NCBI GenBank assembly: GCA_002239065.1
Contig: MPNO01000042.1
Span: forward strand, 1-41,845
DNA length: 41,845 nucleotides
Direction of reading: 5' to 3'
Source of the DNA: Defluviicoccus sp. bin129
GTDB taxonomy: Bacteria; Pseudomonadota; Alphaproteobacteria; MPNO01
The notes beneath the pieces were generated by a model. That model worked only from the letters and a program-made list of their open reading frames with translations, was not told the origin of the DNA and searched no databases. The position numbers and the translations under genes are program-made. Shown piece by piece: positions 9,824 to 18,233 of the stretch (position 1 is its first letter; every line of letters begins with the position of its first letter).

Positions 9824-10801
9824 TCAGGCCACGTCCAGATAGTGGAGGCTGAACATGCCGTCCGGGTCGGTCCACGCCCGGACCGGTTCGTAGCGCGCCT
9901 CGCGGCACATCCCCTGGAACTGCTCGATGCCGTACTTGTAGGAGTTCTCGGTGTGGATGGTCTCGCCGGCCCTGAAATCGAACCGCCGGTTGCCGACCCG
10001 GGCGGTCTGGTCCCGCTCGCTCACCAGATGCATCTCGATCCGCCCGTGCTCGCGATTGTAGACCGCGTCGTGGGAGAAGCCGGACAGGTCGAAATCGCCG
10101 TCGAGTTCCCGGTTGATCCGGGCCAGAAGGTTCGCGTTGAAGGCGGCGGTCACCCCCTCGCGGTCGTTATAGGCCGCGATCAGCGTGTCCTCGTCCTTCT
10201 TGAGATCGACGCCGATCAGCATCGATCCTCCGGCACCGATGGTCTCGGCGGAGCGTTCCAGAAACCCCTGCGCCTCGTCCGGCGAGAAGTTGCCGATGGT
10301 CGATCCGGGGAAGAAACCGAGCCGGCGCCCGCCATTCTCCTTCTCCCGGTCCATCGCGAGGGGCTGGGTGTAGTCCGCCCAGACGGCTTCCACGTCGAGC
10401 TCGGGGAATTCCCCGGCCAGCGCGCTCGTCGCGTCGATCAGGTGGTCCCTGGAGATGTCGATCGCGGTATAGGCCGCGGGTTCCTCCAGCCGGTCGAGCA
10501 GCAGCTTGACCTTGACGCTGGAGCCGCTGCCGAACTCGATGACGTGGCAGGCCGGGCCGCTGAGCTCGGCGAACTCGCCGCCATGGCGCTCGAGAAGCGC
10601 GATCTCGGTCCGGGTGGGGTAGTACTCGTCGAGCTCGCAGATGCGGTCGAACAGGGCCGAGCCCGTCTTGTCGTAGAAGAACTTGCAGGGGAGCGTCTTG
10701 CGTTCCCGGGACAGGTTCTCGACGACCTCGGCCATGAAGTCGTCGGTTTCCGGCCCCTCGTCGCGGAACCGGATCCGCTCGCGCGTCTGGTTTTCCTGCA
10801 T
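9824..10801 (-). CDS. egtD: L-histidine N(alpha)-methyltransferase EgtD (ergothioneine biosynthesis)
   Basis: A 325-residue SAM-dependent enzyme that trimethylates histidine to hercynine, the first step to ergothioneine. Family hallmarks are KFFYDKTGSALFDRICEL, the substrate-side block DEYYPTRTEIALL, the SAM-binding motif IEFGSGSSVKVKLLLDRL and the FFPGSTIGNFSP motif. The length is typical. No egtB or other ergothioneine gene is present in the window, although egtB is often adjacent, so the sulfoxide synthase must be elsewhere or hercynine is the end product. It is 44 bp downstream of the dioxygenase operon on the same strand, with no obvious functional link. Confidence 0.92.
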   Translation of the reverse strand: MQENQTRERIRFRDEGPETDDFMAEVVENLSRERKTLPCKFFYDKTGSALFDRICELDEYYPTRTEIALLERHGGEFAELSGPACHVIEFGSGSSVKVKLLLDRLEEPAAYTAIDISRDHLIDATSALAGEFPELDVEAVWADYTQPLAMDREKENGGRRLGFFPGSTIGNFSPDEAQGFLERSAETIGAGGSMLIGVDLKKDEDTLIAAYNDREGVTAAFNANLLARINRELDGDFDLSGFSHDAVYNREHGRIEMHLVSERDQTARVGNRRFDFRAGETIHTENSYKYGIEQFQGMCREARYEPVRAWTDPDGMFSLHYLDVA

Positions 10802-10845
10802 CGCGGGCGGAAACTAGTCGGCAGCCCTCCGCGGCGCAAGCTGGG

Positions 10846-11664
10846 CTACGTCGCCATCACCGCGACGGTGCAGCCGACCGCGAAGTCGGGTATCGGGTCG
10901 TAATGCCAGATCTCGCCGCGCGCGCCGTAGGCCGCTCCGGCCACCGCGATGAAGGTGCGGATCTCGAACCCGCCCTGGCCGGCCTCGCGATAGGTGTCGG
11001 TATCGCTGTAGGAGAGCAGGGCGTCGCGGTCGTTGGCCGCGAACCGGTCGAGGAAGGCGCGGTCCCAAGCCTCGTTGATCTTTCCCGAATCCGGCGTCGC
11101 CGGCCAGTGCGAGATCCCGCCCGTGCCGATCATGGCGATGCGCTCGGGCACCGCGTCGCAGGCGCGCCGGAGCGCCCGGCCGAAGGCCCAGGCGCGATGG
11201 ACCGGGGTGAGCGGCGGCCCCTGGCAATTGATGTTCGCCGGCACCACCGGCAGGTCGTAGGCCGGCGTGAGGAAATGCAGCGGCACCATGATCCCGTGGT
11301 CGAACTTCCACTCCTCGGCGTAGGAGACGTCGACCTCCTCCAGCACCTCGGCGATCAGCCGGCGCGAAAGGTCGGCGTCGCCGGGGATCGCGGCGCGCGG
11401 GATGGCGAGCCAGTCGGGGTCCTCGATCGGCCCCTCGTAGCCGTCCGCCATGCCGATGCAATAGGCCGGCATGTTGTCCATGAAGAAATTGGCGAAGTGC
11501 TCGGCGCCGACCACCAGCAGGGCGTCCGGCTCGGCGGCTTCGATGGCGCGGCGCATCCGTTCGAAGGCGGCATGCAGGCGGGCCAGCCGGTCCCGCCCCA
11601 CCCGGTCCGCCCGCCCGGTGATCCCGGGCGCGTGGCTGCAGGCGCCGGCGAAGACCAGGCTCAT
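10846..11664 (-). CDS. class III extradiol dioxygenase, LigB-like catalytic subunit
   Basis: A 272-residue member of the LigB superfamily, which cleaves catecholic rings using non-haem Fe(II). The metal-ligand histidine is H11 in GACSHAPGI and a second conserved His is H56 in VVGAEHFANFFMDNMP, matching the protocatechuate 4,5-dioxygenase beta chain layout. The EEWKFDHGIMVPLHFL and IGTGGISHWP blocks are also family-typical. Its ATG overlaps the stop of the LigA-like gene (ATGA), so the two chains are probably made together as alpha and beta subunits. The upstream CaiB gene is coupled in the same way. The ring substrate is not predictable; protocatechuate or gallate-like compounds are possibilities only. 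Confidence 0.85.
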   Translation of the reverse strand: MSLVFAGACSHAPGITGRADRVGRDRLARLHAAFERMRRAIEAAEPDALLVVGAEHFANFFMDNMPAYCIGMADGYEGPIEDPDWLAIPRAAIPGDADLSRRLIAEVLEEVDVSYAEEWKFDHGIMVPLHFLTPAYDLPVVPANINCQGPPLTPVHRAWAFGRALRRACDAVPERIAMIGTGGISHWPATPDSGKINEAWDRAFLDRFAANDRDALLSYSDTDTYREAGQGGFEIRTFIAVAGAAYGARGEIWHYDPIPDFAVGCTVAVMAT

Positions 11665-11975
11665 CGATCCGCCTCCCCGCCGACCATCGCGTAGAGCCCG
11701 GCCCGCACCGGGCCGTGGCGCCGCACGCCCTCGCGCATCGCCTCGAGATAGTCGTTCCAGGGATAGCCGCGCAGCGCCGCGTAGTGCATCAGGAGCTGGC
11801 CGTTGACGCCGAGCACGTAGAGCAGGCCGATATCCGGCTCGCGCACCGCCCGGCTCTCCTCCGCGGTCATCGGGTATTCCTCCAGCAGCGCTTCGAAGTC
11901 GTCCTCGTAGCGCTGCCGCGTATGGGGGTCGCGGTTGAGCCGGTAGATCAGCTTCTGCACCTGGTAGAGGCTCAT
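11661..11975 (-). CDS. LigA-like small subunit of extradiol dioxygenase
   Basis: A 104-residue helical protein resembling the alpha subunit of protocatechuate 4,5-dioxygenase (LigA domain). It has an N-terminal helix LYQVQKLIYRLNRDP, the segment YPMTAEESRAVREPDIGLLYVLGVNGQLLMHYA, which aligns with the LigA lid region, and GYPWNDYLEAM. The ATG at 11975 overlaps the CaiB stop, and the stop at 11661 overlaps the LigB-like ATG. LigA shapes the active-site entrance of the catalytic subunit. Assignment rests on the motif pattern and on adjacency to LigB. Confidence 0.82.
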   Translation of the reverse strand: MSLYQVQKLIYRLNRDPHTRQRYEDDFEALLEEYPMTAEESRAVREPDIGLLYVLGVNGQLLMHYAALRGYPWNDYLEAMREGVRRHGPVRAGLYAMVGGEADR

Positions 11976-13153
11976 AGCACGCCGCGCTCCCTCAGCCTCT
12001 CGATCTCGTCCTCCCCGTAGCCCAGCCCGGCGAGGATGGAGTCCGTGTGCTCGCCCATCTCGGGGCAGGCATTGCGCAGCCGCCATGGCGTGCGGTGGAA
12101 CCGGACCGGCTGGCCGACCAGCGCGATGCGCCCCCGCGTCGGATGGTCGACCGGCGCCGCCATGCCGATATGCTCGACCTGCGGGTCCGCGAAGGTGGCA
12201 TCCAGGCTGTAGACCGGGCCCGAGGGCACGCCCGCGCCGTTCAGCCGCTCGACCCATTCGGCGGTCGAACGGGTGCGCGTGACCGCCCCGATGGCATCGC
12301 TGAGCGCGGCGCGGTTGGTGCCGCGCGCGGGCCCGTCGGCGAAACGCGGATCGTCGAGCAGGTCTGCCGTGCCGAGCGCCTCGCACAGCCTGGCGAACAT
12401 CGTGTCCCCCGACGCCGCGATGTTGATGAAGCCGTCGCCGGTCTCGAACATCCCGGTCGGCATGTAGAGCGGGTGGTCGTTGCCGGCCTGCGGCGCGACC
12501 TCGCGGTCGACGGTCCAGCGCGCGGCCTGGAAGTCCATCACCGCCACCTGGGCCGCGAGCAGCGAGGAATCGACCCACTGGCCCTCGCCGGAAACCTCGC
12601 GTTCGAGCAGCGCGGCGAGGACGCCCATCGCGCAGTAGAGCCCCGCGGTGATGTCGGCGATCGCGGTTCCGGCGCGCACCGGGCCGTGGCCGGGCAGGCC
12701 GGTGACCGACATCAGCCCGCCCATGCCCTGCGCCACCTGGTCGTATCCGGGCCGGTCGGCATAGGGGCCGTCCTGACCGAAGCCCGAGATGCTGCCCAGC
12801 ACGATGCGCGGGTTGACGGATTTCAGCGAGTCGTAGTCGATGCCGAGACGGTCCTTGACCCGGGGCCGGTAGTTCTCGACCACGACATCGGCGGTCGCCA
12901 CCAGCTTCATGAAGATGTCCCGGCCTTCGGGCGCCTTCAGGTTCAGCGTCATCGCCCGCTTGTTGCGGTGCAGGTTCTGGAAATCGGAGGACTGGCGCCC
13001 GCCATTGTCGCCGTCGCCCGCGGGGTCCGGCGCCTCGATCTTGACCACGTCCGCGCCCCAGTCGGCGAGCTGGCGCACGCAGGTCGGCCCCGACCGGGCG
13101 CGGGTGAGGTCGAGCACCTTGAAGCGCGACAGGGGGAGGGAGGGATCCGTCAT
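11972..13153 (-). CDS. CaiB/BaiF family CoA-transferase (class III)
   Basis: A 393-residue class III CoA-transferase that moves CoA between carboxylic acids through aspartyl-CoA anhydride intermediates. The N-terminal motif FKVLDLTRARSGP, WGADVVKIE, NKRAMTLNLK and the catalytic D167 within GTAIADITAGLY are visible, as is the SGEGQWVDSSLLAAQVA block. It is the first gene of a tightly overlapping operon with the LigA- and LigB-like genes, an uncommon partner set suggesting that a ring-cleavage product or its precursor is activated as a CoA ester. There is no Shine-Dalgarno before the ATG, and a -10-like TACAAT lies only 8 bases upstream, so the message may be leaderless. Confidence 0.9.
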   Translation of the reverse strand: MTDPSLPLSRFKVLDLTRARSGPTCVRQLADWGADVVKIEAPDPAGDGDNGGRQSSDFQNLHRNKRAMTLNLKAPEGRDIFMKLVATADVVVENYRPRVKDRLGIDYDSLKSVNPRIVLGSISGFGQDGPYADRPGYDQVAQGMGGLMSVTGLPGHGPVRAGTAIADITAGLYCAMGVLAALLEREVSGEGQWVDSSLLAAQVAVMDFQAARWTVDREVAPQAGNDHPLYMPTGMFETGDGFINIAASGDTMFARLCEALGTADLLDDPRFADGPARGTNRAALSDAIGAVTRTRSTAEWVERLNGAGVPSGPVYSLDATFADPQVEHIGMAAPVDHPTRGRIALVGQPVRFHRTPWRLRNACPEMGEHTDSILAGLGYGEDEIERLRERGVL

Positions 13154-13161
13154 GACGCCGG

Positions 13162-13185
13162 ATTGTAGTTCAACGCCTTCCCGGG
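13162..13185 (-). promoter_or_regulatory. possible leaderless promoter of the CaiB-LigA-LigB operon
   Basis: Read on the minus strand, TACAAT (13167-13162) is preceded by TCGACG about 18 bases upstream. Transcription would start about two bases before the CaiB ATG. The -10 is good, the -35 matches 4 of 6; inference only. Confidence 0.35.
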
Positions 13186-13362
13186 CGTCGAGTTGTCGCC
13201 GCCGCGGGTTGGCGGTCCGTGGAGTCCTTGGATCACCATGCGCCGGAAGCAGGTTGAATTCCCGCGTCCGGCGCCCTATTTTCGCCGATGGAGGCTCGGC
13301 CCCTTGAGAAGCTCAGCGACGTCGAATGTTCGTGAGTGGAGCTTGGGGCGTTGCCTCCTTCT

Positions 13363-14250
13363 TCATGGGGCTGGTCTGGCCTCATACGGGTCCGGAACGT
13401 AGGCGATGCCGTAGGTATCGAATGCTTGGCCGCCCCGGCGCGCTTGGCCGCGAAACTGGAGGTCGGCCAAGTCTTTCCCGAACATCCGGGTTATTTCGTC
13501 CCGGCCCTTGGCGTTCATGCCGCGACCCGGTAGCCGAAACCCCCAGTTGATGCAGTAGATGCACAAATCCGCCGCCTGTACGGCAGCGCTCATGTCCGAG
13601 GAGACGAAGAACGGCGAAGGCACGATCCAGGCTGTCCTCTGCCGACCCGTGACGGTCCGTGTGAAATACGCCTCCATTCTTGTGACAAGCCTGCGATCTT
13701 CGCGTTTGTCGGTCTCGTCCATGACCAGGACGCCGTGCTCGCGCTTCCTTTCTAGGAAGTAGAAAAACCTCTCCAGAAAAAAGACCACATCCTTTCTCAG
13801 ATAGTTGTCGAAGCGATAGGCCCGAGGCTTCACGATCCCGCGGGGCACTGCCGAGGCCATCACGACCGCTTGATGCCGTCTCAAGAGGCCGAAGGTCTCC
13901 CGCGCCATGCGCAGACAGGCTTGACCGTAAGCCGTGAACTCTTCCCGACGCTGTTCGACGCGTCCGCGACCTTTTTCCAGGAACGATGTACAAAGCCTCC
14001 GTCTTTCGCCATCTGGAAGCTGATCGCCCTGGCGCGCGAATCGGAAACGCTTCCTGTCGACGAGTGTGGAGCCCTTGATCTCCTTTCCATACGCGTCCAA
14101 CCGGGTTCCGAAACAATCGGCTTCGAGGCGCTGCATGTCCTGTATGGAAGGCCACAGCCTGCCCACGTGGATCGCAAACCCGCCGCGAACCTCGTAAGGC
14201 GTGGTCTTGTGGTCATGTCCGCTTTCGTCGATGAAGAACAACCACGCCAC
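13363..14250 (-). CDS. DUF3800 domain protein, probable horizontally acquired gene
   Basis: A 295-residue protein starting MAWLFFIDESG, the hallmark of DUF3800, whose D8/E9 pair and later acidic residues (MDETDKREDRRL near 178-189; VQAADLCIY near 224-232) suggest a metal-dependent RNase H-like nuclease fold. Function is not experimentally clear for most of the family, which is frequent on mobile elements and in defence-rich loci. Base composition is visibly lower in GC than its neighbours (A/T runs around 13745-13800). It stands between two unrelated operons with no partner gene and a 209-bp upstream-of-CaiB spacer at its 3' side. Recent acquisition is an inference from composition and isolation. 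Confidence 0.8.
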   Translation of the reverse strand: MAWLFFIDESGHDHKTTPYEVRGGFAIHVGRLWPSIQDMQRLEADCFGTRLDAYGKEIKGSTLVDRKRFRFARQGDQLPDGERRRLCTSFLEKGRGRVEQRREEFTAYGQACLRMARETFGLLRRHQAVVMASAVPRGIVKPRAYRFDNYLRKDVVFFLERFFYFLERKREHGVLVMDETDKREDRRLVTRMEAYFTRTVTGRQRTAWIVPSPFFVSSDMSAAVQAADLCIYCINWGFRLPGRGMNAKGRDEITRMFGKDLADLQFRGQARRGGQAFDTYGIAYVPDPYEARPAP

Positions 14251-14288
14251 TCTGCACTCTCACTCGATGTCGGAACCCGAATTGCCCC

Positions 14289-15611
14289 TCAATCCTCCTC
14301 CCGCAGGATCTCGCGCTGGGTGCGGCCCCTGTATTCGGTGCGCAGCAGGCCGCGGCGCTGCAGCTCGGGCACGACGAGGTCGACGAACGCCTCGATCGCG
14401 CCGGGGGTGTGGGTGGGGGACAGCATGAAGCCGTCGCCGCCGACCTCCTCGAGAAAGGCCTCCATCTGGTCGGCGAGGCTCCTGGGGGTACCGACGAATT
14501 GCGGCAGGCCGACGCTTTGCCCGTGCCGCGCGGCGACTTCGGCCACCGTCATCGGCGTGCCGTCGGGCTTGCGGAAGCGGGTGCGGAAGCGGTGGAACTC
14601 GGGCTCCGGGCGGTCCGCCATGATCGCGTCGGGCGGGATCTTCGCGAGGTCGAAATCGAGATGGGCCGACAGGATCGCCATGCCGCCCTCGAACGACACC
14701 AGCGCGTTGTGCTCCTCCTGGCGCTCGCGCGCCGCCGCCTCGGTCGCGCCGATGATCGGCTGCATGCCGTAAAGGATCTTGCACGAATCGGGGTCGCGGC
14801 CGAGCTCCGACATCCGCCCCTTGATCGAGGCGTAATAGGCGGCCGCGTCGGGCGCCCGGGGCTGGATCGCGAAGATCGCATCGGCGTAGCGGGCCGCGAA
14901 GTCCTGGCCCTTGGGCGAGGTCCCGGCCTGCAGGATCGCCGGGCCGTTCTGCGGCGAGCGCGTGACGTTGAGCGGCCCGCGCGACTTGAAGAACCGGCCC
15001 TCGTATTCGATGCGCCGCACCTTGTCGGGGTCGGCGAACACCGCATTCTCGCGGTCCATCGTCACGGCGTCCGCGTCCCACGAATCCCACAGCCTCCGGC
15101 ACACCTCGACGAATTCATGCGCCCGGTCGTAGCGGGTGTCGGCCGGCTGGCGCTCCTCGCCGTAATTCGCCGCCTGGTTGCTGTTGAGCGAGGTGACCAC
15201 GTTCCACCCCGCACGGCCGCGCGTCAGATGGTCGAGCGTCGCCCACAGCCGGGCGGCGTAGAACGGGTGGGCGTGGCTTACCGAAAAGGTGGCGGCGACG
15301 CCGATCCGCTCGGTCACCGCGGCGATGAAGGAGAGCAGGGGGATCGGGTCGTGTTCCGGCGCCTGGGCGGCCGAGCGCAGCGAGGGGCCGAGGCTGCCGG
15401 TATAGGTGTCGGCGATATAGTTGAGGTCGGCGAAGAACACGGTGTCGAAGCAGCCGCGCTCGCAGACCCGGGCGATGTGCTGGTAGAGTTCGGGCCGGTC
15501 CCAGGCATAGCCCGCCTCGGCCGTCTTCGGGTGCCGCCACATCGCCACGCTGTGATAGGTCGGCCCGTGCACCAGGAACTGGGCCAGGTGCATTTTCTTC
15601 TTCTTCGCCAT
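14289..15611 (-). CDS. NtaA/SnaA/DszA-type flavin-dependent monooxygenase (LLM class)
   Basis: A 440-residue bacterial luciferase-like enzyme of the NtaA/SnaA/SoxA/DszA group, which uses reduced FMN and O2 to attack C-N, C-S or similar bonds. The group signature DHLTRGRAGWNVVTS is present, along with MHLAQFLVHG at the start, VTERIGVAATFSVSHAHPF and the C-terminal VGTPRSLADQMEAF. These enzymes need a separate flavin reductase; none is seen in the window. It is the last gene of a minus-strand set downstream of two MFS transporters (38-bp gap), so transport and oxidation of the same compound is plausible. The compound is unknown. Confidence 0.9.
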   Translation of the reverse strand: MAKKKKMHLAQFLVHGPTYHSVAMWRHPKTAEAGYAWDRPELYQHIARVCERGCFDTVFFADLNYIADTYTGSLGPSLRSAAQAPEHDPIPLLSFIAAVTERIGVAATFSVSHAHPFYAARLWATLDHLTRGRAGWNVVTSLNSNQAANYGEERQPADTRYDRAHEFVEVCRRLWDSWDADAVTMDRENAVFADPDKVRRIEYEGRFFKSRGPLNVTRSPQNGPAILQAGTSPKGQDFAARYADAIFAIQPRAPDAAAYYASIKGRMSELGRDPDSCKILYGMQPIIGATEAAARERQEEHNALVSFEGGMAILSAHLDFDLAKIPPDAIMADRPEPEFHRFRTRFRKPDGTPMTVAEVAARHGQSVGLPQFVGTPRSLADQMEAFLEEVGGDGFMLSPTHTPGAIEAFVDLVVPELQRRGLLRTEYRGRTQREILREED

Positions 15612-15649
15612 CGCGGCCGAGTTTGCGGCCTCCGGGTCACGGCGGCAAG

Positions 15650-16873
15650 CTATCCCGCCACCCGGCGCCGGACCGTGGCGAAGGTGGCGAGCGCGGCCAG
15701 CGCGAGGATGCCGGCGATCAGGAAGACGAGCTGCGGCTCCCCGGCGTCGAGGATCCAGCCGAACACCAGCGGCATCGTCGCCGTGCCGACATGCCCGCCG
15801 GTGGAGACGAAGGCGAACACCTTGCCGTGCGCGCCCGCCGGCGTCGCCGCATAGACCATCAGGTCGCGCGTCCCCTGCACGATGCCGCGCAGCATCCCGG
15901 TCAAAGTAAGCAGCGTGACGACCGCGACGACCGGCAGCGAGACTTGGCCGAGCGCGATCAACAGCGCGCCCGCGCCGATGAGCCCGATCGCCGCGGTGAG
16001 CCCGCGCGCGCCGATGCGGTCGGCGAGCACGCCCCCGGCAAGCGTTCCGACCGCCGCGCCGATGAGGAACCCGGTGAGCGCGCCGTTCGCCGTGGCGAGG
16101 GGCAGGGCGTATATCTCGACCAGGGCCGAGGGGGCGAAGACGCGGACGCCGACGAAGGCGGTATTCAGGATGACGAAGAAAAGGAAGCAGAGCAGGATCG
16201 GCGCGGTCAGGAGAAGGGCGGCGCCGGCCCGGAGACCGGTTCCGGAGGCCGCCTTGCGCGGGTTGGCCGCGGTGTGCGCCGACAGGCCTTCCCCGCCGCG
16301 CAGCATGCCGGCGAAGGGAATGAGCACCAGCGCGACCGCGACGCCCGCCAGCCCGATCAGCAGGAACGCTCCCCGCCAGTCCCAGAACGCGGCGAGCCCG
16401 ACCATAAGCGCGGGCGCGGCGGCGGTCCCCATATGGCCGCTGAAGGAGTGCAGGGTGTAGGCGCGGCCGAGCCGTCCTTCGGGCACCGCGCGCGACAGGA
16501 TCGCGTAATCCGCCGGGTGGTACACCGAATGGGCGAGCCCGGCGACGGCGATGACCAGGAGCAGCGACCAGTAGGACGTCGTCGCGGCGACCGCGGCGAT
16601 CGCCGCACCCTGGACGACGAGCCCGCCGATCAGCACCTTGCCGCCGCCGATCCGGTCGACCACGAACCCCATCGGGACCTGGCCCAGGACGGCCGCGATG
16701 CTGAACACGCTGACCAGCAGGCCGAGCGCGGTGTAGCTCACATCGAGATCCTGGATCAGCAGGTAGAACAGCGGCGGCAGGGCGAGCTGGTAGATGTGGC
16801 TCATGAAATGGGCGGCGCCGACCAGAGAGATCACGCGGACGGAATGGCCCATCCCTGCCGCTCGCGCGCTCAT
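15650..16873 (-). CDS. MFS transporter, FSR-like, second of a tandem pair
   Basis: A 407-residue, 12-helix major facilitator protein. The conserved A-like motif GFVVDRIGGGKVLI follows helix 2. The block GLAHSVYHPADYAILS resembles the HP-containing segment of the fosmidomycin-resistance (FSR) family. The ATG at 16873 overlaps the stop of the upstream MFS gene (ATGA), indicating coupled translation. Both proteins share HPADYAIL and LGRAY..H.F.G, so they are tandem paralogues and might form a pair or handle related substrates. The downstream monooxygenase suggests uptake of its substrate or efflux of its product. Direction and ligand are unknown. Confidence 0.88.
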   Translation of the reverse strand: MSARAAGMGHSVRVISLVGAAHFMSHIYQLALPPLFYLLIQDLDVSYTALGLLVSVFSIAAVLGQVPMGFVVDRIGGGKVLIGGLVVQGAAIAAVAATTSYWSLLLVIAVAGLAHSVYHPADYAILSRAVPEGRLGRAYTLHSFSGHMGTAAAPALMVGLAAFWDWRGAFLLIGLAGVAVALVLIPFAGMLRGGEGLSAHTAANPRKAASGTGLRAGAALLLTAPILLCFLFFVILNTAFVGVRVFAPSALVEIYALPLATANGALTGFLIGAAVGTLAGGVLADRIGARGLTAAIGLIGAGALLIALGQVSLPVVAVVTLLTLTGMLRGIVQGTRDLMVYAATPAGAHGKVFAFVSTGGHVGTATMPLVFGWILDAGEPQLVFLIAGILALAALATFATVRRRVAG

Positions 16874-18078
16874 CCCGCGTACCGCCCCTTGACGGTGGAG
16901 AAGGTCAGCAGAGCGAGCGCGACGAACGCCGCGGCAAACCAGAAGATCCAGCGCGGGTCGAAATTGTCGAGCATCCAGCCGAACAGCACGGGGACGAGCC
17001 CGCCGGCGAGGTTCGCGCCGCTGGAGGCGAACCCCATCGCGCGGCCCATCGCGCCGTCGGGGGTGACCGACTGGAGCAGCAGATCGCGCGAGGGCATCAG
17101 GAAGCCGAGCGCGAAACCCACCGCCGCGAGCGTCGCGGCCAGCAGGACGAGCGGCATCGGCACCGCGCCCACCAGCACGATCAGCAGCGCCGCCGGGCCG
17201 AGCGTCATGACCGCGGTGCCGATGCGGGGGCCCACCCGGTCGGCGTAATCCGCGCCGGCGAGCGTGCCGATCGCGCTCCCCGCCACCAGCGCGAACAGCG
17301 CGGCGTTGACCGCCGCGAGCGGGGTCTGGAACAGCCGGTCGAGCGCCGCCACGGTAAACGCGCGGAGCCCGCCCGAACCCGCCATCTGGAGCATGAAGAA
17401 GGCGAAGCACATCAGGATCGGCGCGCTCATCAGGAAGCGCAGCCCGGCCTTCGCCCCCACCGGCGCCGGCGCCTTGTCCGCTGCTGCCGGCCGTCTTTCC
17501 TCGCGCAACAGGTCGCGGTAGAGGAACAGCGCCACGGCGACGAGGATTCCGATCGCGCCGATCGCCAGATAGGCCGCGCGCCAGTGCCAGAGCGTCGCGA
17601 CGGTCACCATGAAGACCGGCGCGATGGCGAAGCCGAGATTGCCGGTGAAGGCATGCACGCCATAGGCCCGCCCAAGCCGGCCGCGATCCACCGTCGCGGT
17701 CAGGATGGCGTAGTCGGCCGGGTGGTAGACGGTGTGCGCGAGCCCGGCGAGACCCATCAAAGCGAGGATCTGCCAGTACGAATCGACGAAGCCGATCGCC
17801 GCGATCGCCGCGCCCTGGAGCGCCATGCCGGCGATCAGCAGGCGCCGCCCGCCGAGCCAGTCGACCAGGAAGCCGACCGGCATCTGGCCGAAACCGGCGA
17901 CCAGCCCGAACACGGTGAGCGCGAGCCCGAGATCGGTGTAGCTCAGCCCGAGCGCCGGCTGGAGCACCGGAAACAGCGTCGGCAGCACCAGGAAATAGGC
18001 GTGGCTCAGCATGTGGGGCACGCAGACCAGCGCGATCACCTTGGCATCGCGGGAAACTGCGGCGTCCAGGGTTGCCAT
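16870..18078 (-). CDS. MFS transporter, FSR-like, first of a tandem pair
   Basis: A 402-residue, 12-helix major facilitator protein. The start at 18078 is chosen because AGGAGT precedes the ATG by 5-6 bases on the message; a longer frame to 18222 adds only an Arg-rich stretch. Visible motifs are GFLVDWLGGRRLLI after helix 2, GLAHTVYHPADYAILT, and the GRAYGVHAFTGNLGFAIAP helix. It heads a minus-strand operon MFS > MFS > NtaA-type monooxygenase and is divergent from the LLM gene at 18234 across 155 bp, so the two catabolic sets may share a control region. Confidence 0.88.
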   Translation of the reverse strand: MATLDAAVSRDAKVIALVCVPHMLSHAYFLVLPTLFPVLQPALGLSYTDLGLALTVFGLVAGFGQMPVGFLVDWLGGRRLLIAGMALQGAAIAAIGFVDSYWQILALMGLAGLAHTVYHPADYAILTATVDRGRLGRAYGVHAFTGNLGFAIAPVFMVTVATLWHWRAAYLAIGAIGILVAVALFLYRDLLREERRPAAADKAPAPVGAKAGLRFLMSAPILMCFAFFMLQMAGSGGLRAFTVAALDRLFQTPLAAVNAALFALVAGSAIGTLAGADYADRVGPRIGTAVMTLGPAALLIVLVGAVPMPLVLLAATLAAVGFALGFLMPSRDLLLQSVTPDGAMGRAMGFASSGANLAGGLVPVLFGWMLDNFDPRWIFWFAAAFVALALLTFSTVKGRYAG

Positions 18079-18233
18079 GGAACTCCTGTGGCGATTTCGG
18101 GGCCTCGGCGGGGGAGAATACGCCGCCCGTCCGGCCCGGGTCACGCGCCTGTCCCGGCGGCGGGAAAAGCGTTGCGCCCTCCCGGGGCAATCGCGAGGAT
18201 GGCCGCGACCCCGACCAGGCAAGGCCGCGCCCG

